NCBI RefSeq assembly: GCF_002797495.1
Contig: NZ_PGEZ01000001.1
Coordinates: 62,001 to 126,000 of the forward strand
Source: Mumia flava
GTDB lineage: Bacteria > Actinomycetota > Actinomycetes > Propionibacteriales > Nocardioidaceae
Length of the DNA: 64,000 nucleotides
Direction: 5' to 3'
Shown here: piece after piece, positions 37,879 through 46,365 of the stretch
Position numbering within the stretch: position 1 is the first letter of the stretch
How the letters are laid out: every line of letters begins with the position of its first letter
Notes under the pieces: model-generated
The model's database searches: none
What the model was told of the DNA's origin: nothing
What the model saw: the letters and a program-made list of their open reading frames with translations, nothing else
Translations under genes and position numbers: made by a program

Positions 37879-39234
37879 GTGCACGGTCGTACGTGGGGGG
37901 CAGCGCTGGTCCTCCTGACCCTGATCGCATCGCTGCTCGCCTCGTCCCCGGCCCACGCGGCTCCGGGGCTCCAGGTCGACCTGCCCCAGCGCGCCTTCGT
38001 CGGGACGACGGCGACGCTGCGCGGGGAGGTCGTCGACCTGCCCGACCCGGCTGCGGGCACCGTCACGGTCGCCCGTCGGCGTGACGGCGACTGGGTGGTC
38101 GTCAGCAGCAGGCGACCGTCGGACGACGGCCGGTTCTCCTTCAGGCTGGGCGTGCTCCGTGGACGCCACGACCTCCGGGTACGCCTGACGCACCCGGACG
38201 AGACCGTCCAGACCGTCGTCACCCTCACGGGTGCCCGGGCCGAGAGCCGGCTGCGCCTCGGGGGCCCGAGCTCGGTGGTCGACGGCCGCCGGATCCGCCT
38301 GACCGCCCGGTGGCGGACCCAGGACGGACGCGCACTCACGGGCAGGGTCCGCCTCGAACGTCGCCGCGCGGGCCAGTCCCGCTGGCACCGGGTCACGACC
38401 GTGAAGGTCCGGTCCGGCTCGGGCTCGGTCCGCACCCGTCCCCGTCGCGACCTCCGCTACCGGTTGCGCGCCGGGGGCACCCGGATCGTGCTCGCCGGGC
38501 GCTCGGGGCCCCTGCGGGTCGACAACCGACCGCCCGGGACGGTCTTCCGCCGACCGAGCGGCGCGCCGCGACCACGGGTTCGGCTGCCGCGTCAGCGTCG
38601 CGCGTACGTCCTCGGCGCGAACGCCTCGGTCTCGACGATCCCGGGACGGGTCTGGCGGTCGATGAAGGGCCGCAGCTGGCACCGCGGCTGCCCCGTTTCG
38701 CGCTCCAGCCTGCGCCTGGTCCGGACCAGCTACTACGCGTACGACGGGTACCGCCGCCGCGGCGTGATGGTGGTCCACGCGGGCGTCGCCAAGCAGACCC
38801 GTCGAGCTCTGCGGGACCTCTACCGCGCGAAGGTCCCGATCCGCTCGATGTACCGCGTCGACCGGTTCGGCTGGTCGCGTCGGCTGAACGGCGCGAACGA
38901 CATGCGCTCGATGGCCGCCGGGAACTCCTCGGCCTTCAACTGCCGCTCCGTGGTCGGCGCACCGGGGCGGCGCAGCCCGCACGCGCTGGGTCGGAGCATC
39001 GACCTGAACACGTGGGAGAACCCGTACCGCTCCGGCTGGGGCCTCGTCCCGAACGCCTACTGGGACAGCCGCACCCGTCCGCGCGCCTTCGTCTACCGGT
39101 CCCGCTCGCACCAGGTCGTGCGCATCATGGCGCGGCACGGCTTCGGGTGGCTCGGCAGCGCCGACTGGCAGCACTTCCAGTACGTCGGCAGCGGCGCCCG
39201 TACGATGCCGACGCCCGAGCACTTCCACGACTGA
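37879..39234 (+). CDS. secreted M15-type (VanY-like) peptidase with N-terminal Ig-like region
   Basis: A 451-residue exported protein. A signal peptide (GAALVLLTLIASLLASSPAHA) precedes an Arg-rich beta-sandwich-like region of about 220 residues and a C-terminal peptidase M15 domain: NSSAFNCRSVVG, HALGRSIDLNTWENP and the final DWQHFQYVG supply the zinc ligands His, Asp and His. Predicted to cleave cell-wall peptides. The GTG at 37879 has GGAGGGGG seven bases upstream; the in-frame ATG at 37855, eight bases after TAGGCT (37841-37846), is an alternative leaderless start. Confidence 0.87.
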   Translation: MHGRTWGAALVLLTLIASLLASSPAHAAPGLQVDLPQRAFVGTTATLRGEVVDLPDPAAGTVTVARRRDGDWVVVSSRRPSDDGRFSFRLGVLRGRHDLRVRLTHPDETVQTVVTLTGARAESRLRLGGPSSVVDGRRIRLTARWRTQDGRALTGRVRLERRRAGQSRWHRVTTVKVRSGSGSVRTRPRRDLRYRLRAGGTRIVLAGRSGPLRVDNRPPGTVFRRPSGAPRPRVRLPRQRRAYVLGANASVSTIPGRVWRSMKGRSWHRGCPVSRSSLRLVRTSYYAYDGYRRRGVMVVHAGVAKQTRRALRDLYRAKVPIRSMYRVDRFGWSRRLNGANDMRSMAAGNSSAFNCRSVVGAPGRRSPHALGRSIDLNTWENPYRSGWGLVPNAYWDSRTRPRAFVYRSRSHQVVRIMARHGFGWLGSADWQHFQYVGSGARTMPTPEHFHD

Positions 39235-39311
39235 GCGACCGGCTGGCGCTGTGGCTCCGGTCACACCACCGTCCGCGCCGGCCCGCGCTCGCAGGCGTGG
39301 CCGCATCCGGG

Positions 39312-39344
39312 CGTCCCACGATACGGACGCATGTCCCATATTCT
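39312..39344 (+). promoter_or_regulatory. putative promoter/operator of the sulfur operon
   Basis: Two GTCCCA elements at 39313-39318 and 39333-39338 lie about 20 bases apart, close to two helical turns, and the second abuts a TATTCT hexamer (39339-39344) that could be the -10. The arrangement suggests a regulator binding site over the promoter. No known motif was matched. Confidence 0.35.
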
Positions 39345-39391
39345 GAGACCTGCGGTTGCCCGGGGCGCCCTCTCCCCCGGAGACTGGCGTC

Positions 39392-39478
39392 ATGCTCATC
39401 GCGCACACGACCCATCTGGCGGCCCGTCGCCACGTGGACTTCGGTCGTGTCCGCAGCATGATGTGTCGCTGCGCGTGA
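39392..39478 (+). CDS. cysteine-type leader peptide of the sulfur operon
   Basis: A 28-codon frame encodes MLIAHTTHLAARRHVDFGRV followed by RSMMCRCA and a stop. The core RRHVD..RV.S..CRC matches, from memory, the short leader peptides found ahead of sulfur-metabolism genes in streptomycetes and relatives, and poly-Cys leaders act as cysteine-responsive attenuators in mycobacteria. The two Cys codons lie at the very end of the frame, 73 bases before the sulfite reductase ATG. Stalling at these codons when charged tRNA-Cys is scarce would alter folding of the following RNA. Too short for routine gene calling. Confidence 0.75.
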   Translation: MLIAHTTHLAARRHVDFGRVRSMMCRCA

Positions 39479-39485
39479 TTCCCAG

Positions 39486-39511
39486 GGTCGGCCTCTGAGC
39501 GCCGCCCGACC
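39486..39511 (+). promoter_or_regulatory. possible attenuator stem after the leader peptide
   Basis: GGTCGG (39486-39491) can pair with CCGACC (39506-39511) a few bases after the leader stop codon, with AGGG...CCCT able to extend the structure. A ribosome stalled on the terminal Cys codons would sit close enough to affect it. Weak evidence from pairing alone. Confidence 0.35.
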
Positions 39512-39550
39512 GCCAGCCCTCCCGAGCATCTCTCCTCGACAGGACGTCAC

Positions 39551-41233
39551 ATGACTGCGACCACCGACGCGCCCGTGCGCGCCGCCCGCCCCCGCCGCAA
39601 GAAGGGCGAAGGCCAGTGGGCCCTCGGCTACCGCGAGCCGCTCAACGGCAACGAGCAGATCAAGAAGGACGACGACGCGCTCAACGTCCGGGCCCGGATC
39701 GAGACGATCTACGCGCACCGCGGTTTCGACTCGATCGACAAGCAGGACCTGCGCGGGCGGTTCCGCTGGTGGGGTCTCTACACCCAGCGCAAGCCCGGGA
39801 TCGACGGCGGCAAGACCGCGACCCTGGAGCCGGAGGAGCTCGAGGACTCGTACTTCATGCTCCGCGTCCGCATCGACGGTGGCCAGCTCACCGTCGCCCA
39901 GCTGCGCACCATCGCGGAGATCTCGACCGAGTTCGGGCGCGACACCGCCGACCTGACCGACCGGCAGAACGTCCAGTACCACTGGATCCGCGTCGAGGAC
40001 ATGCCGGAGATCTGGAGCCGCCTCGAGGCGGTCGGGCTGTCCACCCAGGAGGCCTGCGGCGACTGCCCGCGCGTCATCCTCGGCTCCCCCGTCGCCGGGA
40101 TCGCCGAGGACGAGATCCTCGACGGGACCTGGGCGGTCGAGGAGATCGAGCGGACCTACATCGGCAGCCCCGCGTTCTCGAACCTTCCCCGCAAGTTCAA
40201 GACCGCGATCAGCGGGCACCCGAGCCACGACGTCGTCCCGCAGATCAACGACATCGCGTTCACCGGCGTCGTCCACCCCGACCACGGGCCCGGTTTCGAC
40301 CTGCTGGTCGGTGGCGGACTGTCGACCAACCCGATGCTCGCCAAGCGCCTCGGCGCGTGGGTCCCCCTCGAGGAGGTCCCCGAGGTCTGGGCGGGGATCG
40401 CCGGCGTCTTCCGTGACTACGGCTACCGCCGCCTGCGGACCCGGGCCCGGATCAAGTTCCTGATCGCGGACTGGGGACCCGAGAAGTTCCGCGACGTGCT
40501 CGAGAACGAGTACCTCAAGCGCAAGCTGGTCGACGGGCCCGAGGCGCCGGCCCCCGCCACGCCCGGCGACCACGTCGGAGTCCACCGCCAGAACGACGGC
40601 CGCTACTACGTCGGCGTCGCCCCGACGGTCGGCCGCGTCACCGGCACGATCCTGAGCCGCCTCGCCGACGTCGTCGAGGCGCACGGCTCGGACCGGATCC
40701 GCACCACCGCGCAGCAGAAGCTCCTCGTCCTGGACGTCGAGCAGGAGCAGGTGGAGCCTCTCGTCGCGGCCCTCGCCGAGCTCGGGCTCGAGGCACGGCC
40801 GTCCGCATGGCGCCAGAACACGATGGCCTGCACCGGGATCGAGTTCTGCAAGCTCGCCATCGTCGACACCAAGGACCGTGCGCAGTGGCTGATCGCCGAG
40901 ATGGAGCGCCGGATCCCCGAGCTCGACGTCCCGATCACCGTCAACCTCAACGGATGCCCGAACTCCTGCGCGCGGATCCAGGTCGCCGACATCGGGCTCA
41001 AGGGCCAGCTCGTCACCCACGAGGGTGAGCAGGTCGAAGGCTTCCAGGTCCACCTCGGTGGAGCCCTCGGGCTCACCGCCGGGTTCGGCCGCAAGCTGCG
41101 CGCCCACAAGGTCACCGCCGCCGGCCTCGCCGACTACGTCGAGGGCATCGTGCGGACCTACCTCGACCAGCGGGCCGACGGCGAGACGTTCGCCGCCTGG
41201 GTCGCCCGTGCCGAGGAGGACGATCTGCGATGA
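39551..41233 (+). CDS. sir: ferredoxin-dependent sulfite reductase
   Basis: Reduces sulfite to sulfide with six electrons, using sirohaem and a [4Fe-4S] cluster. The 560-residue protein has the duplicated nitrite/sulfite reductase architecture; the cluster cysteines are in ACTGIEFCKLA and NLNGCPNSCARIQ (about residues 426-470). TDRQNVQYHWI and GDCPRVILGSP are typical of the NirA/SirA group; coupling to cysH favours sulfite rather than nitrite. ATG at 39551 with AGGA upstream. Its stop overlaps the next small gene as ATGA. Confidence 0.94.
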   Translation: MTATTDAPVRAARPRRKKGEGQWALGYREPLNGNEQIKKDDDALNVRARIETIYAHRGFDSIDKQDLRGRFRWWGLYTQRKPGIDGGKTATLEPEELEDSYFMLRVRIDGGQLTVAQLRTIAEISTEFGRDTADLTDRQNVQYHWIRVEDMPEIWSRLEAVGLSTQEACGDCPRVILGSPVAGIAEDEILDGTWAVEEIERTYIGSPAFSNLPRKFKTAISGHPSHDVVPQINDIAFTGVVHPDHGPGFDLLVGGGLSTNPMLAKRLGAWVPLEEVPEVWAGIAGVFRDYGYRRLRTRARIKFLIADWGPEKFRDVLENEYLKRKLVDGPEAPAPATPGDHVGVHRQNDGRYYVGVAPTVGRVTGTILSRLADVVEAHGSDRIRTTAQQKLLVLDVEQEQVEPLVAALAELGLEARPSAWRQNTMACTGIEFCKLAIVDTKDRAQWLIAEMERRIPELDVPITVNLNGCPNSCARIQVADIGLKGQLVTHEGEQVEGFQVHLGGALGLTAGFGRKLRAHKVTAAGLADYVEGIVRTYLDQRADGETFAAWVARAEEDDLR

Positions 41234-41388
41234 GCGGACGCGCAGCCCCCTTCTACTGCCCGTACTGCGGCGACGAGGACCTCCGTCCACACGCCGCGTC
41301 GCACGGTGCCTGGGAGTGCCGCGGCTGCATGCGTGCCTTCTCGCTCTCGTTCCTCGGACTGATCTCCCCCGGAGGTGACCCCGCATGA
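41230..41388 (+). CDS. 52-residue zinc-ribbon protein of the sulfur operon
   Basis: The product reads MSGRAAPFYCPYCGDEDLRP, then a CRGC-type second knuckle (WECRGCMRAF) and a hydrophobic tail SLSFLGLISP. CPYC plus CRGC form a compact zinc ribbon. The ATG at 41230 overlaps the sir stop and the TGA at 41386-41388 overlaps the cysH ATG, so all three are translationally coupled. From memory, a small gene of this type also sits between sir and cysH in Streptomyces. Function unknown; a role in assembling or supplying the iron-sulfur or sirohaem enzymes is a guess. Confidence 0.85.
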   Translation: MSGRAAPFYCPYCGDEDLRPHAASHGAWECRGCMRAFSLSFLGLISPGGDPA

Positions 41389-42128
41389 CCGCGACCGCCA
41401 TCGGCCAGCCGACCCGAACCACCACCGCACCCCCGACCCGTTCGGCCGCCGAGCTCGAGGAGCTCGCCCGGATCGCCGGACCGGACCTCGAGCTCGCCCC
41501 GGCCGAGCTGATCATCGAGTGGGCGCTCGAGCAGTTCGGTGAGCGCTTCTGCATCACGTCGTCGATGGGCGACGCCGTCCTCGCGCACCTCGCCAGCACG
41601 GTGGCGCCCGGGATCGACGTCGTCTTCCTCGACACCGGCTACCACTTCGCCGAGACCATCGGCACCCGCGACGCCGTCGAGGCGACGCTGCCGGTCAACC
41701 TGATCACGGTGACGCCCGAGCAGAGCGTCGCCGAGCAGGACGCCACCGAGGGCAAGGACCTCTTCGCCCGCGACCCCGACCGCTGCTGCTTCCTCCGCAA
41801 GGTCAAGCCGCTCCAGGACGCCCTGTCCGGCTACGACGCCTGGGCCACCGGCCTGCGGCGCGAGGAGACCCACAGCCGTGTGATCGCGCCGGTCGTGGGG
41901 TGGGACGCGAGCAAGCAGAAGGTCAAGGTCTCGCCGCTCGCGCGGTGGAGCGCCGACGACGTCGACCGCTACGTCGCGGAGAACGGCGTGCTCGTCAACC
42001 CGCTCCAGTACGACGGCTACCCGTCGATCGGGTGCTGGCCGTGCACGCGCCGCGTCGCCGACGGCGAGGACGCCCGAGCCGGCCGCTGGGCCGGCACCGG
42101 CAAGAACGAGTGCGGCATCCACCTCTGA
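41385..42128 (+). CDS. cysH: adenosine 5'-phosphosulfate reductase
   Basis: Reduces APS to sulfite and AMP. The 247-residue protein carries the [4Fe-4S] cysteine pairs RCC (C134, C135) and GCWPC (C217, C220), which mark APS rather than PAPS reductases, and the C-terminal catalytic Cys in KNECGIHL (C243). The PP-loop region SSMGDAVLAH and FLDTGYHF are visible. Its product, sulfite, is the substrate of the sir gene two genes upstream. Confidence 0.95.
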   Translation: MTATAIGQPTRTTTAPPTRSAAELEELARIAGPDLELAPAELIIEWALEQFGERFCITSSMGDAVLAHLASTVAPGIDVVFLDTGYHFAETIGTRDAVEATLPVNLITVTPEQSVAEQDATEGKDLFARDPDRCCFLRKVKPLQDALSGYDAWATGLRREETHSRVIAPVVGWDASKQKVKVSPLARWSADDVDRYVAENGVLVNPLQYDGYPSIGCWPCTRRVADGEDARAGRWAGTGKNECGIHL

Positions 42129-42190
42129 CATCCCCAGGTCGTGACGACGACGTCCGACCCCGAACCACCTCCTGGAAGGAGGCATGCACC

Positions 42191-42940
42191 ATGACCGCGC
42201 CAGCCCTTCTCGCTCTCGCCCACGGGAGCCGCGACCCCCGCTCGGCCGCCACGATCGCAGCACTGACGGACTCGGTCGCGTGCATGCGGCCGGACCTGCG
42301 GGTGGAGACCGCGTATCTCGAGCTCGCGCAGCCCGACCCGGCGAGCGTGATCGACCGCCTCGTCGCCGACGGCTACGACGAGATCGTCGTCGTCCCGCTC
42401 CTGCTGACCCACGCGTACCACGCCGGCGTCGACATCCCGGCGGTCCTGGACGCGGCGCGGGCCCGGCACACCGGCCTGCGGATCCTCGCGACCGACGTGC
42501 TGGGGATCCAGCGCAGCTTCCTGCCGATCCTCGACGCCCGGCTCCGCGCCGCGCTGCGGGAAGCACGGGCCACCGAGCTCGACGGGCTCGTGCTCGCCGC
42601 AGCCGGCTCCTCGGACCCGCTCGCCAACGCGCAGATCGCCCGCGCGGCTCGGGCCTGGGGTGCGCACCACAACCTCCCCGTCCTCGCGGCCTTCGCGTCG
42701 GCCACACCGCCGGCCACCGGCGAGGCGGTCCGCCAGCTCCGCGCGGACGGAAAGCGCCACATCGCGGTCGGTTCGCTGTTCCTCGCACCCGGGTTCCTCC
42801 CGTCGCGTGCCGCCGAGCTGGCTCTCGAGGCCGGGGCTGTGGCCGTCTCCGAGCCGCTCGGATCCGACCCGGAGATCGCACGCGTCGTGCTCGCCCGGTA
42901 CGCCGTCGGTGCCGTCGATCTCGTGCCGATCCCGGTCTGA
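42191..42940 (+). CDS. sirohydrochlorin ferrochelatase/cobaltochelatase, CbiX type
   Basis: A 249-residue protein with the two-domain CbiX/SirB fold. LLALAHGSRDPRS near the N-terminus and LLLTHAYHAGVDIP hold the metal-binding histidines; the second half repeats the fold (VGSLFLAPGFLPSRA). In this operon the likely role is inserting iron into sirohydrochlorin to make the sirohaem of sulfite reductase. The ATG at 42191 has AAGGAGG eight bases upstream; an out-of-frame ATG at 42184 gives an implausible product. Confidence 0.9.
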   Translation: MTAPALLALAHGSRDPRSAATIAALTDSVACMRPDLRVETAYLELAQPDPASVIDRLVADGYDEIVVVPLLLTHAYHAGVDIPAVLDAARARHTGLRILATDVLGIQRSFLPILDARLRAALREARATELDGLVLAAAGSSDPLANAQIARAARAWGAHHNLPVLAAFASATPPATGEAVRQLRADGKRHIAVGSLFLAPGFLPSRAAELALEAGAVAVSEPLGSDPEIARVVLARYAVGAVDLVPIPV

Positions 42941-43031
42941 GACCGCAGCGCCCGCGTACGGCGACCACCTGCGTCCGGTGCGGCGCAGGCAGCGATACGC
43001 TGTCCCCACCCGGACCGAGAGGGGAAGCGCC

Positions 43032-43574
43032 GTGAGCGAGTCAACCGCGTACCACGTGGCCGTCCTGTTCGAGCAGGCGTTCACCGAGCTGGACGCACGC
43101 CAGCTCGTGGCGCTGCACGAAGGGCTCGACGACCCCGTCGTCTACCACCTCATGCTCCCGATCGAGGACGCCGCCGCCACGATGGCGACGTCGCTCGGCG
43201 TGCTCGGCAGCCCCGACATGGCGATGCCCGACCCGCGCTCGATCAGCGACATCGACGATGCCGTCGTCGACGACGGCAGCCGGACGCTGGCAGCGTCGGC
43301 GGAGCTGGTCCAGGCCGCAGCGAAGGAGGCCAGCAGCGTCGAGAGCGAGCTCACCCGCGACGACCCGGTGAACGCGCTGGCGGATCTCGTGACCCGGGTC
43401 GACGCCTCCGAGGCGATCATCCTCACCTCGCCCCACGCGATCTCCGAGTTCTTCCACGTCGACTGGGCGTCCCGCGCAGAGCGCAAGCTCAACGTGCCGA
43501 CGCTGCACCTGATCGAGCACGAGTCGTTCGACGCCCAGTCCTCCGGCGCCGGCGAGGGCGCGTCCCTGATCTGA
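43032..43574 (+). CDS. conserved protein of unknown function
   Basis: A 180-residue soluble acidic protein beginning VSESTAYHVAVLFEQAFTEL. It has alternating strands and helices with EAIILTSPHAISEFFHVDW and LNVPTLHLIEHE near the end, reminiscent of a Rossmann-like or universal-stress-like fold, but I do not recognise the family. GTG start at 43032 with GAGAGGGG eight to ten bases upstream. It stands between the chelatase and msrB on the same strand. Confidence 0.75.
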   Translation: MSESTAYHVAVLFEQAFTELDARQLVALHEGLDDPVVYHLMLPIEDAAATMATSLGVLGSPDMAMPDPRSISDIDDAVVDDGSRTLAASAELVQAAAKEASSVESELTRDDPVNALADLVTRVDASEAIILTSPHAISEFFHVDWASRAERKLNVPTLHLIEHESFDAQSSGAGEGASLI

Positions 43575-43643
43575 CTCCAGGCGGATCGTGCGGGTGGGCC
43601 CTGGCCTCCGGTCGTCCCTGGTCCTGCGCCGTAGGCTGGATCC

Positions 43644-44048
43644 ATGGGCTACCAGGTGGACAAGACCGACGAGCAGTGGCGCGCCGAGCTCACGCCGCAG
43701 GAGTTCCACGTCCTGCGCGAGTCCGGCACGGAGCGGGCGTTCAGCAGCCCGTACGAGACGGACGAGACCGTGGGCGTGTACGCCTGCCGTGCTTGCGGGG
43801 CCGAGCTGTTCCGCAGCGAGACGAAGTTCGACGCACACTGCGGCTGGCCGGCCTTCTACACCCCGCTCGCCGGTGAGGCGGTGGAGCTGCTCGAGGACAA
43901 CTCCCTCGGCATGCGCCGCGTCGAGGTACGCTGCGCGACCTGCGGGTCGCACCTCGGTCACGTGTTCTCGGGCGAGGGGTTCGGGACGCCGACCGACGAG
44001 CGCTACTGCATCAACGGCGTCAGCCTGCGCCTCGTGCCCGACGCCTGA
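43644..44048 (+). CDS. msrB: peptide methionine (R)-S-oxide reductase
   Basis: Repairs methionine-R-sulfoxide in proteins. The 134-residue protein has the zinc cysteines C48/C51 (ACRACG) and C97/C100 (RCATCG), the active-site Cys122 in RYCINGVSLR, and the HCGWPAFYTPL motif. The ATG at 43644 lies six bases after TAGGCT (43632-43637) with no Shine-Dalgarno site, so a leaderless transcript is expected. Repeats of the GAGTCG family follow its stop codon. Confidence 0.95.
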   Translation: MGYQVDKTDEQWRAELTPQEFHVLRESGTERAFSSPYETDETVGVYACRACGAELFRSETKFDAHCGWPAFYTPLAGEAVELLEDNSLGMRRVEVRCATCGSHLGHVFSGEGFGTPTDERYCINGVSLRLVPDA

Positions 44049-44052
44049 CGCT

Positions 44053-44241
44053 CGCGAGTCACTCGAGGCGTAGTCGCGAGTCACTGCCGGCGACCGAGGT
44101 GCCTGCGTACTCGAACAGCCGGCCACCCCGTACGCATGCGCGTGCCCTCGGCCCACCACCCCGGACGACTCGCCACCCACCACGAGCGACTCGCCACCCA
44201 CCACGAGCGACTCGCCACCCCACCACGAGCGACTCGCCGCG
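44053..44241. repeat. convergent GAGTCG-type repeat block between msrB and hemQ
   Basis: Two forward 22-bp units (CGCGAGTCACTCGAGG..., 44053-44074; CGCGAGTCACTGCCGG..., 44075-44096) face three inverted 21-22-bp units (CGACTCGCCACCCACCACGAG at 44166-44186, 44187-44207 and 44208-44229) plus a partial fourth to 44241. The units fill the 203-base gap between two convergent genes and share the CGAGTCG core with the block around the nuclease gene at 10.8-11.9 kb. Confidence 0.9.
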
Positions 44242-44251
44242 TGGTCGTGAA

Positions 44252-44950
44252 TCAGGGCAGGGTGTCGACGAGCTCGGCGACCGTACGCAGCCGGCCGGTG
44301 TAGAAGGGGATCTCCTCGCGGACGTGGAGGCGGGCCTTCGACGCGCGGAGATCGCGCATGAGATCGACGATGCGGTGCAGCTCGTCGGCCTCGAACGCCA
44401 GCAGCCACTCGTAGTCGCCGAGCGCGAACGCCGAGACGGTGTTCGCGCGGACGTCCGCGTACCCGGCCGCCATCATGCCGTGCTCGCGCAGCATCGCGCG
44501 CCGCTCCTCCTCTGGCAGCACGTACCAGTCGTAGGACCGGACGAACGGGTAGACGCAGAGGTACGCCTTGCCGCCCGGCTCCGACATGAACGCCGGAGTG
44601 TGCGAGCGGTTGAACTCCGCGGGACGGTGCAGCCCTGCCTGCGACCACACAGGCTCCAGCCGCTGACCGAGATCGGTCCGGCGGAACGCGTGGTAGGCGT
44701 CCTGGAGCGCGTCGGCGCTGGGGGCGTGCCACCAGATCATCACGTCGGCGTCGGCACGCAGGCCCGAGACGTCGTACAGGCCGCGCACGACGACGTCCGA
44801 CTCGGTGAAGCCCGCGATCAGCGCCTCGACCTCCTCGACGGTCTTGGCGCGGTCGGCGACGTCACCGAAGCGCGTCTGGAGCCGGAACACCGACCACATC
44901 GAGTAGCGGATGGTGGCGTTGAGGACTTCGGGATCAGCTGCGGACGTCAT
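44252..44950 (-). CDS. hemQ: coproheme decarboxylase HemQ
   Basis: Performs the last step of the coproporphyrin-dependent haem pathway, decarboxylating coproheme to haem b. The 232-residue protein belongs to the chlorite dismutase family: [39 protein letters not shown] (with the catalytic Tyr) and [11 protein letters not shown] match HemQ. ATG at 44948-44950, four bases after the oxidase stop. Third gene of hemE-hemY-hemQ. Confidence 0.93.
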   Translation of the reverse strand: MTSAADPEVLNATIRYSMWSVFRLQTRFGDVADRAKTVEEVEALIAGFTESDVVVRGLYDVSGLRADADVMIWWHAPSADALQDAYHAFRRTDLGQRLEPVWSQAGLHRPAEFNRSHTPAFMSEPGGKAYLCVYPFVRSYDWYVLPEEERRAMLREHGMMAAGYADVRANTVSAFALGDYEWLLAFEADELHRIVDLMRDLRASKARLHVREEIPFYTGRLRTVAELVDTLP

Positions 44951-44954
44951 GGGG

Positions 44955-46361
44955 TCATTGTCCCCCTTCGCGGCCCGCTGCCGCGAGGTGGTCGAGCACC
45001 TGCCGCACGGCCCGCCGCGCGGAGCCGACCGTCGCCGGGATCCCGACCCCGTCGTACGCCGCGCCGCACACCGCGAGGCCGGGCACGCCGGCGACTGCGG
45101 AGCGGATCCGGGCCACCCGGTCCAGGTGACCGACGGTGTACTGCGGCAGCCCGCCGCCCCACCGCTGCACGTGACTGTCGACGACGGGTCCGTGCAGCCC
45201 GACGGCGTCGACGAGGTCAGCGACCACGGCCGTGACGAGGTCGGCGTCGTCGCGCTGGAGCGTGCGCTCCTCCCCTGCCCGGCCGACCGAGGCGCGCAGG
45301 AGAACCGCGCCGTCGGGCCGGCGCGACAGCCAGCGCCACTTCGCGCTGGAGAACGTCGAGGCCTTGACCGTGCGCCCGTCGACGGGCGGGACGAGGAACC
45401 CGGAGCCGGATGCGCCGGGGAGCTGCCCGGGCCCGACCGCGAGCGTGACGATCGCCATCGACGCGTACGGCACGTCGCCGAGCAGCCCCGCCGCCGAGGG
45501 GGCCAGGTCACGCACCAGCCGCGCCGTGGGGGCGGCAGGCGTCGCCAGGACGACGCCGCCGACGTCGAGGTGCTCCGGCGCGGCCGCGGACCCCACCTCG
45601 AGGCGGAACCCGTCCACCGTCCGTTCCACCGCGCGGACGCACGCGCCCGTCCGTACCGTCACCGCCGGGTGGTCCGCGAGCGCGGCCGGCAGCTGCCAGA
45701 TCCCGCCCTCGATCCCCGCGAACACCGGCCGCGGATCGTCCGGCGCCGCCGCGACCTGGGCGGCCGCGGCCTCGAGCAGGCGTGGACCGTGCGCACGCAG
45801 CGCCCAGATCGCCGGTGCCGCGGCCTGCAGCGACAGGTCCGACGCGTGGCCCGCGTACACCCCGCCGAGCAGCGGCTCGACGAGCCGGTCGACGACCTCG
45901 GAGCCGAGCCTGGCCCCGACGTACGCGGCGACGCTCTGGTCGTGGTCCGGCAGCGGCAGCGCACGGTCCTCCTGGGCCCGGAGGAACCCACGATCGGACA
46001 GCACGTCCGAGGAAGCGAGGGCGACACGGTCGCTCGGGACCCCGAGGACCGTCCTCGGCAAGGGCCGCAGCGCGCCGCGGGTCCACAGTGCCGCACCGAC
46101 GGGCTCGGGGTGCACGAGGCGTGGCTCCAGCCCGGCGGTCCGTACCGCCTCGAGGCCCTCGGATCGGCGCGCGAGCATTGACTCCGCGCCGACGTCGAGC
46201 ACCGTGCCGGCGACCTCCGCCCGGGCGAGCTTGCCGCCGAGCCGGTCCCCCGCCTCGAGCAGCAGCACGCGGGCGTCGGGCCGCACCTCGGCCAGCTCAC
46301 GCGCCGCCGCCGCCCCGGCGATCCCGCCGCCGACGACCGCGATCGTGGGCCCCTGCGGCAC
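44955..46361 (-). CDS. hemY: coproporphyrinogen III / protoporphyrinogen oxidase
   Basis: A 468-residue FAD oxidase. The dinucleotide-binding start [32 protein letters not shown] and [11 protein letters not shown] are the HemY pattern. With HemQ next door, the physiological substrate is more likely coproporphyrinogen III (CgoX) than protoporphyrinogen IX. GTG start at 46359-46361, four bases after hemE. No hemH is seen in the window. Confidence 0.92.
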   Translation of the reverse strand: MPQGPTIAVVGGGIAGAAAARELAEVRPDARVLLLEAGDRLGGKLARAEVAGTVLDVGAESMLARRSEGLEAVRTAGLEPRLVHPEPVGAALWTRGALRPLPRTVLGVPSDRVALASSDVLSDRGFLRAQEDRALPLPDHDQSVAAYVGARLGSEVVDRLVEPLLGGVYAGHASDLSLQAAAPAIWALRAHGPRLLEAAAAQVAAAPDDPRPVFAGIEGGIWQLPAALADHPAVTVRTGACVRAVERTVDGFRLEVGSAAAPEHLDVGGVVLATPAAPTARLVRDLAPSAAGLLGDVPYASMAIVTLAVGPGQLPGASGSGFLVPPVDGRTVKASTFSSAKWRWLSRRPDGAVLLRASVGRAGEERTLQRDDADLVTAVVADLVDAVGLHGPVVDSHVQRWGGGLPQYTVGHLDRVARIRSAVAGVPGLAVCGAAYDGVGIPATVGSARRAVRQVLDHLAAAGREGGQ

Positions 46362-46365
46362 GGCC

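Noticed and set aside
42184-43035. Alternative frame from the ATG at 42184
   Set aside because: It gives an Arg/Pro-rich shadow product; the ATG at 42191 encodes a clear CbiX protein with better ribosome-site spacing.
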